Shown here one piece after another: positions 6,215-8,733 of a DNA stretch of 8,733 nucleotides (its first letter is position 1; each line of letters opens with the position of its first letter). A program made the position numbers and the translations under genes. The stretch comes from Cellvibrionales bacterium UBA2511 (GTDB lineage Bacteria; Pseudomonadota; Gammaproteobacteria; Pseudomonadales; Porticoccaceae): positions 3,127-11,859 of the forward strand of contig DDNV01000090.1 in the NCBI GenBank assembly GCA_002341315.1, in the 5' to 3' direction. The notes beneath the pieces were generated by a model. That model was not told the DNA's origin, ran no database searches, and saw only the letters and a program-made list of their open reading frames with translations.

Positions 6215-7126
6215 ATGAAAAAGAAGACATATACACATGGGATCGCCCTGTTGATTGCTGGCGCAATGCTGGCAAACAAGGCCATTGCAGATGAAGTCCC
6301 AGAAGTGATCGCTTCCATCAAACCTCTCGCTGCCATAGCTGAGGCGATTGCAGGCGAAGGCGTTGGGGTTGAAGTGTTATTACCGGCAAATGTTTCCCCC
6401 CATGACTACTCGCTAAAATTTTCCGATCTTCGTGCACTAAAGACTGCCAGGCTGATCATTTGGATTGGTCCACACTTTGAGTCTGTGTTGCAGAAACCCC
6501 TGGCACAACGGCCCGACTCGCAGTTACAAATCGCTGAATTAAGCGGGCTGATTTGGCCGCCGGAACACACTGAAAAAACCCAGGAGCACTCACACGGACA
6601 TACGCATGATGATCTCACACGGGATTTACATGTCTGGCTCAATCCGATTAACGGAATCGTGATTGCCCGGGCGATTGCGGCGGAGCTGACCAGGAAATAC
6701 CCTGCCGAACAGGCCATTTTTGATCAGAACCTCGAGGCGTTTACGGAGGTGGTCACTCAACTGGACTCAGTGAACAGGCAGCGGCTTGCGGGTTTGCGCG
6801 AACGCGGTTTTATCGTCATGCATGATGGCTATAGCCATTTTGTCGCTCATTATGGACTGACGCAGTTGGCTATGATGCAGCTGTCCAGCGGGGTAACACA
6901 GGGCATCCGCCACTACGGGCAAATGTTGGCGTTGGGGCAGCAAGTAAGCTGTGTCTTCAGTGAGCCGCAGCTGGACAGTAAGGCCGCTCGCCAGTTGGCA
7001 CAGCAACTGGGGGCAAAAAGTGCCGAGCTCGACCCCCTGGGTATCCACCTGGATTCAGTAAAGGGGGGGTATCCAGCGCTGATAGAGGGTGTTGTGGACA
7101 CATTTGTCGGTTGCCTGAGCGAATAG
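6215..7126 (+). CDS. znuA: Zinc ABC transporter periplasmic binding protein ZnuA
   Basis: Cluster A-I (ZnuA/TroA-type) solute-binding protein that captures Zn(II) in the periplasm and hands it to ZnuB. The 303-residue precursor has a signal peptide with a basic KKK start and hydrophobic core (about 9-20), with a likely cut after AIA (25). Zinc ligands are H63 (SPHDYSL), H139 (LHVWLNP) and H203 (MHDGYSHF). A His-rich loop (118-131, EHSHGHTHDD, 5 His) sits before the second ligand, as in high-affinity zinc binders. C246 and C300 are likely the conserved ZnuA disulfide. It is transcribed away from zur-znuCB across a shared spacer. No Shine-Dalgarno is evident before ATG 6215 (upstream CAATAGATA). 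Its stop is 6 nt from that of the convergent ThrB-like gene. Confidence 0.96.
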   Translation: MKKKTYTHGIALLIAGAMLANKAIADEVPEVIASIKPLAAIAEAIAGEGVGVEVLLPANVSPHDYSLKFSDLRALKTARLIIWIGPHFESVLQKPLAQRPDSQLQIAELSGLIWPPEHTEKTQEHSHGHTHDDLTRDLHVWLNPINGIVIARAIAAELTRKYPAEQAIFDQNLEAFTEVVTQLDSVNRQRLAGLRERGFIVMHDGYSHFVAHYGLTQLAMMQLSSGVTQGIRHYGQMLALGQQVSCVFSEPQLDSKAARQLAQQLGAKSAELDPLGIHLDSVKGGYPALIEGVVDTFVGCLSE

Positions 7127-7143
7127 GTTCGATTAATCAGGCA
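7112..7143. terminator. Nested hairpin across the znuA/ThrB-like convergent stops
   Basis: TGCCTGA (7112-7118) pairs perfectly with TCAGGCA (7137-7143). Inside the 18-nt loop, CGAA (7120-7123) pairs with TTCG (7128-7131) around TAGG. The structure spans both stop codons and forms on either transcript. There is no T-tract on either side, so a bidirectional terminator or 3'-end stabiliser is an inference. Confidence 0.4.
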
Positions 7144-8089
7144 GGGGAATGTAACCGACAATCCGGCGGCGAAGTTTCTCCTTGTATACAGCCGGATCAC
7201 GTTTTATCGACAGCGTGTCGCCGTGCTCGGGAAGGAGTGAGTTTAATAGTCTGGATATCCAGAATCGGGTGGCAGAAAAACATAAAATGTCTTGCCAATA
7301 CTGATTTTCCACAGCGGTGAAAGGTCTCTCAGCGGCATAGGCGTCCAGCAATGCGCTAGTCAGTTGCCGGTCCAGCTCACCCTGTTGATTACAACACCAT
7401 TCATTAACTGCCTGGGCCACATCCAGCAGGAGCCAGTCAGTGCAGGCAAAGAAGAACCCGGTCACGGCTTGAAGTTGCGCCCCTCTGAAAATCAACTGGT
7501 CGGCAAACAGGCTGCCTATCAGGGGGCCGGAGGGTAGCACAGGGCCGGCCTCGGCCGTCCGTCTGAATCGGATCAACTGTTCTTTCAGTAACGCCGCATC
7601 ACCTGCTGACAATTGGTCTATCACTTCCTGCGCTGCAAGATCCAGCCATATCAGGCTGCGGGGGTTGCTGTGCTGTTCACTGAAGCCACAAGTACTGGCG
7701 TGCATTTTGCCAAGGAACGTACCAATTTCATGACATATTGAAGGGTTTGGCTGCTTTGGCGCCTGCCCTTCCGGTAACTGAAACAGCAGTGCCGGCGATT
7801 CGCCATAGTTGGTTACATGATGACCCGAGTGATCGGCAAGACAGGGCGTGACGGGGATTTGCTGCCCACGGAGGTAATTCACCAATCGAGCTGAGAACGC
7901 CAGCCGATCCCTGGCAGCCTCCCCCGCCACCACGAGAAAAAAACGGTCGCCGGCGACAACACTGAATCTGCAGGTCAGGTGATTCCGGGCTGAATAAATG
8001 GCATCAATGCCAGCGACCAATCTTTCCGGTGAGTATTGGACAAGAAAATGATTGAGTGTCCGGATATCTGGCAGCAGGAACGAAGACAT
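7133..8089 (-). CDS. thrB: ThrB-like (APH-fold homoserine kinase family) protein, probable pseudokinase
   Basis: The 318-residue length and pattern match the Pseudomonas-type homoserine kinase, which phosphorylates homoserine in threonine synthesis. Family landmarks: GTFLGKMHAST (123-133), LLLDVAQAVNEWC (220-232), DAYAAERPFT (249-258) and FWISRLLNSLL (276-286). The active site is broken. Where relatives have LHADLFRDN this protein has LIGSLFADQ, so His becomes I191, catalytic Asp S193 and Asn Q198. Where they have VIDF it has VTGF, replacing the metal-binding Asp with G211. The GTEN-like nucleotide loop reads SARN (33-36). The frame is intact, so this looks like a maintained protein without kinase activity. 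No clear Shine-Dalgarno is seen near ATG 8089. It converges on znuA and diverges from polA. Family 0.85; loss of catalysis inferred. Confidence 0.82.
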   Translation of the reverse strand: MSSFLLPDIRTLNHFLVQYSPERLVAGIDAIYSARNHLTCRFSVVAGDRFFLVVAGEAARDRLAFSARLVNYLRGQQIPVTPCLADHSGHHVTNYGESPALLFQLPEGQAPKQPNPSICHEIGTFLGKMHASTCGFSEQHSNPRSLIWLDLAAQEVIDQLSAGDAALLKEQLIRFRRTAEAGPVLPSGPLIGSLFADQLIFRGAQLQAVTGFFFACTDWLLLDVAQAVNEWCCNQQGELDRQLTSALLDAYAAERPFTAVENQYWQDILCFSATRFWISRLLNSLLPEHGDTLSIKRDPAVYKEKLRRRIVGYIPLPD

Positions 8090-8135
8090 GGCGTTAATGA
8101 TACCTCACGAATTTCCTGGTTAGATTAGCCGCTTG

Positions 8136-8166
8136 TTGGCTGGAAAGAAACAATTTGGGGTATGCT
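8136..8166 (+). promoter_or_regulatory. Candidate polA promoter
   Basis: TTGGCT (8136-8141) and TATGCT (8161-8166) are 19 bp apart in the 112-bp divergent spacer. The -10 matches sigma70 at 4/6 and the spacing is long, so the call is weak. It would give about 30 nt of leader. Confidence 0.25.
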
Positions 8167-8201
8167 TCACCCATCCAAGTCTCTGCTCAAGTTGCCTGCC
8201 A

Positions 8202-8733
8202 ATGAATGATAAAACACCGCTCGTACTGGTGGATGGATCCTCCTACCTCTACCGGGCTTTCCACGCCTTACCTCCCCTGATTAGTTCGGGTGGACAGCCA
8301 ACTGGCGCTATCAAGGGGGTTATCTCAATGATACGCCGCCTGTTGAAGGACTACCCGGGAAGCCCGCTGGTGGTGGTTTTTGATGCGAAGGGAAAAACCT
8401 TTCGCGACGAACTCTTTGAAGCGTACAAGTCACACCGCCCACCGATGCCCGATGAGTTGAGACAGCAAATTGAACCGATCCATCAGATTATCCGTGCCAT
8501 GGGGTTGCCCCTGCTGGTGGAAGATGGGGTGGAGGCAGACGATGTCATTGGCACGCTTGCGCTGAAAGCCTCGCAAAACCAGACCCATGTGGTGATCTCC
8601 ACTGGTGACAAGGATATGGCTCAACTGGTTTCAGAGCAGATTACGCTGGTCAACACCATGACTGAAACGGTCATGGATCCGCAGGGGGTGATCGACAAAT
8701 TCGGTATTCCGCCAGAATTGATGATTGATTATC
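8202..8733 (+). CDS. polA: DNA polymerase I, N-terminal 5'-nuclease part (3' partial)
   Basis: The frame opens at ATG 8202 and runs off the window after 177 codons, so only part of the 5'-3' exonuclease (FEN-like) domain used in Okazaki-fragment and repair processing is present. Metal-ligand and DNA-binding motifs are intact: [15 protein letters not shown] (D11, R18), [14 protein letters not shown] (D61), [12 protein letters not shown], the [12 protein letters not shown] cluster (E111, D113, D114) and [11 protein letters not shown] (D136, D138). Spacing matches E. coli Pol I with a two-residue offset. The bases before the start (GTTGCCTGCCA) hold no obvious Shine-Dalgarno. It is divergent from the ThrB-like gene. 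Confidence 0.97.
   Translation, partial: MNDKTPLVLVDGSSYLYRAFHALPPLISSGGQPTGAIKGVISMIRRLLKDYPGSPLVVVFDAKGKTFRDELFEAYKSHRPPMPDELRQQIEPIHQIIRAMGLPLLVEDGVEADDVIGTLALKASQNQTHVVISTGDKDMAQLVSEQITLVNTMTETVMDPQGVIDKFGIPPELMIDY

Noticed and set aside
184..7069. Three G7 runs inside coding sequence (184-190, 1907-1913, 7063-7069), possible slippage or phase-variation tracts
   Set aside because: All three frames (SURF1, ctaA, znuA) continue intact through the runs. The genes are housekeeping and the tracts are short for phase variation, so they are at most sites to watch for sequencing error.
1..8733. Mobile elements, tRNA genes, CRISPR arrays or a defence island
   Set aside because: No transposase, integrase, terminal inverted repeats, cloverleaf sequence or spaced repeat array is seen, and genes are packed in ordinary operons.

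Overview
The window looks like chromosomal DNA from a gammaproteobacterium, most likely a marine Pseudomonadales/Cellvibrionales-type lineage. That placement is inferred from gene order and protein character, not from a search. Eleven protein-coding genes fill almost all of it: nine complete and one cut at each edge. I see no tRNA, rRNA, mobile element or CRISPR array.

Left part (2-3975, plus strand) is the downstream end of an aa3-type cytochrome c oxidase cluster: SURF1 (5' cut), a membrane-anchored Sco/thioredoxin-like protein, heme A synthase (COX15/CtaA), protoheme farnesyltransferase (CyoE/CtaB) and a Sco copper chaperone. Together they make heme A (CyoE gives heme O, CtaA gives heme A), assist its insertion (SURF1) and deliver copper to CuA (Sco). 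The oxidase subunit genes themselves presumably lie upstream of the window.

Middle part (3999-7126) is a zinc-uptake locus. zur-znuC-znuB form a tightly overlapping minus-strand operon, and znuA is divergent on the plus strand. The 209-bp zur/znuA spacer holds two degenerate Zur-box-like palindromes, an 8-bp inverted repeat and a repeated 10-mer.

Right part (7133-8733): a minus-strand gene of the APH-fold ThrB (homoserine kinase) family converges on znuA, and polA begins divergently and runs off the edge. As I recall, the znu/zur, thrB and polA neighbourhood and the separate cox-assembly cluster are both found in Pseudomonas; here they are directly adjacent.

The most unusual item is the ThrB-like protein. 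The catalytic-loop His and Asp, the loop Asn and the metal-binding Asp of the second motif are all replaced, while the scaffold around them is kept, which suggests a pseudokinase. Second is the small Sco-like protein, which keeps CxxxC but appears to lack the copper-ligand histidine. Both convergent gene junctions carry hairpins that overlap the stop codons.
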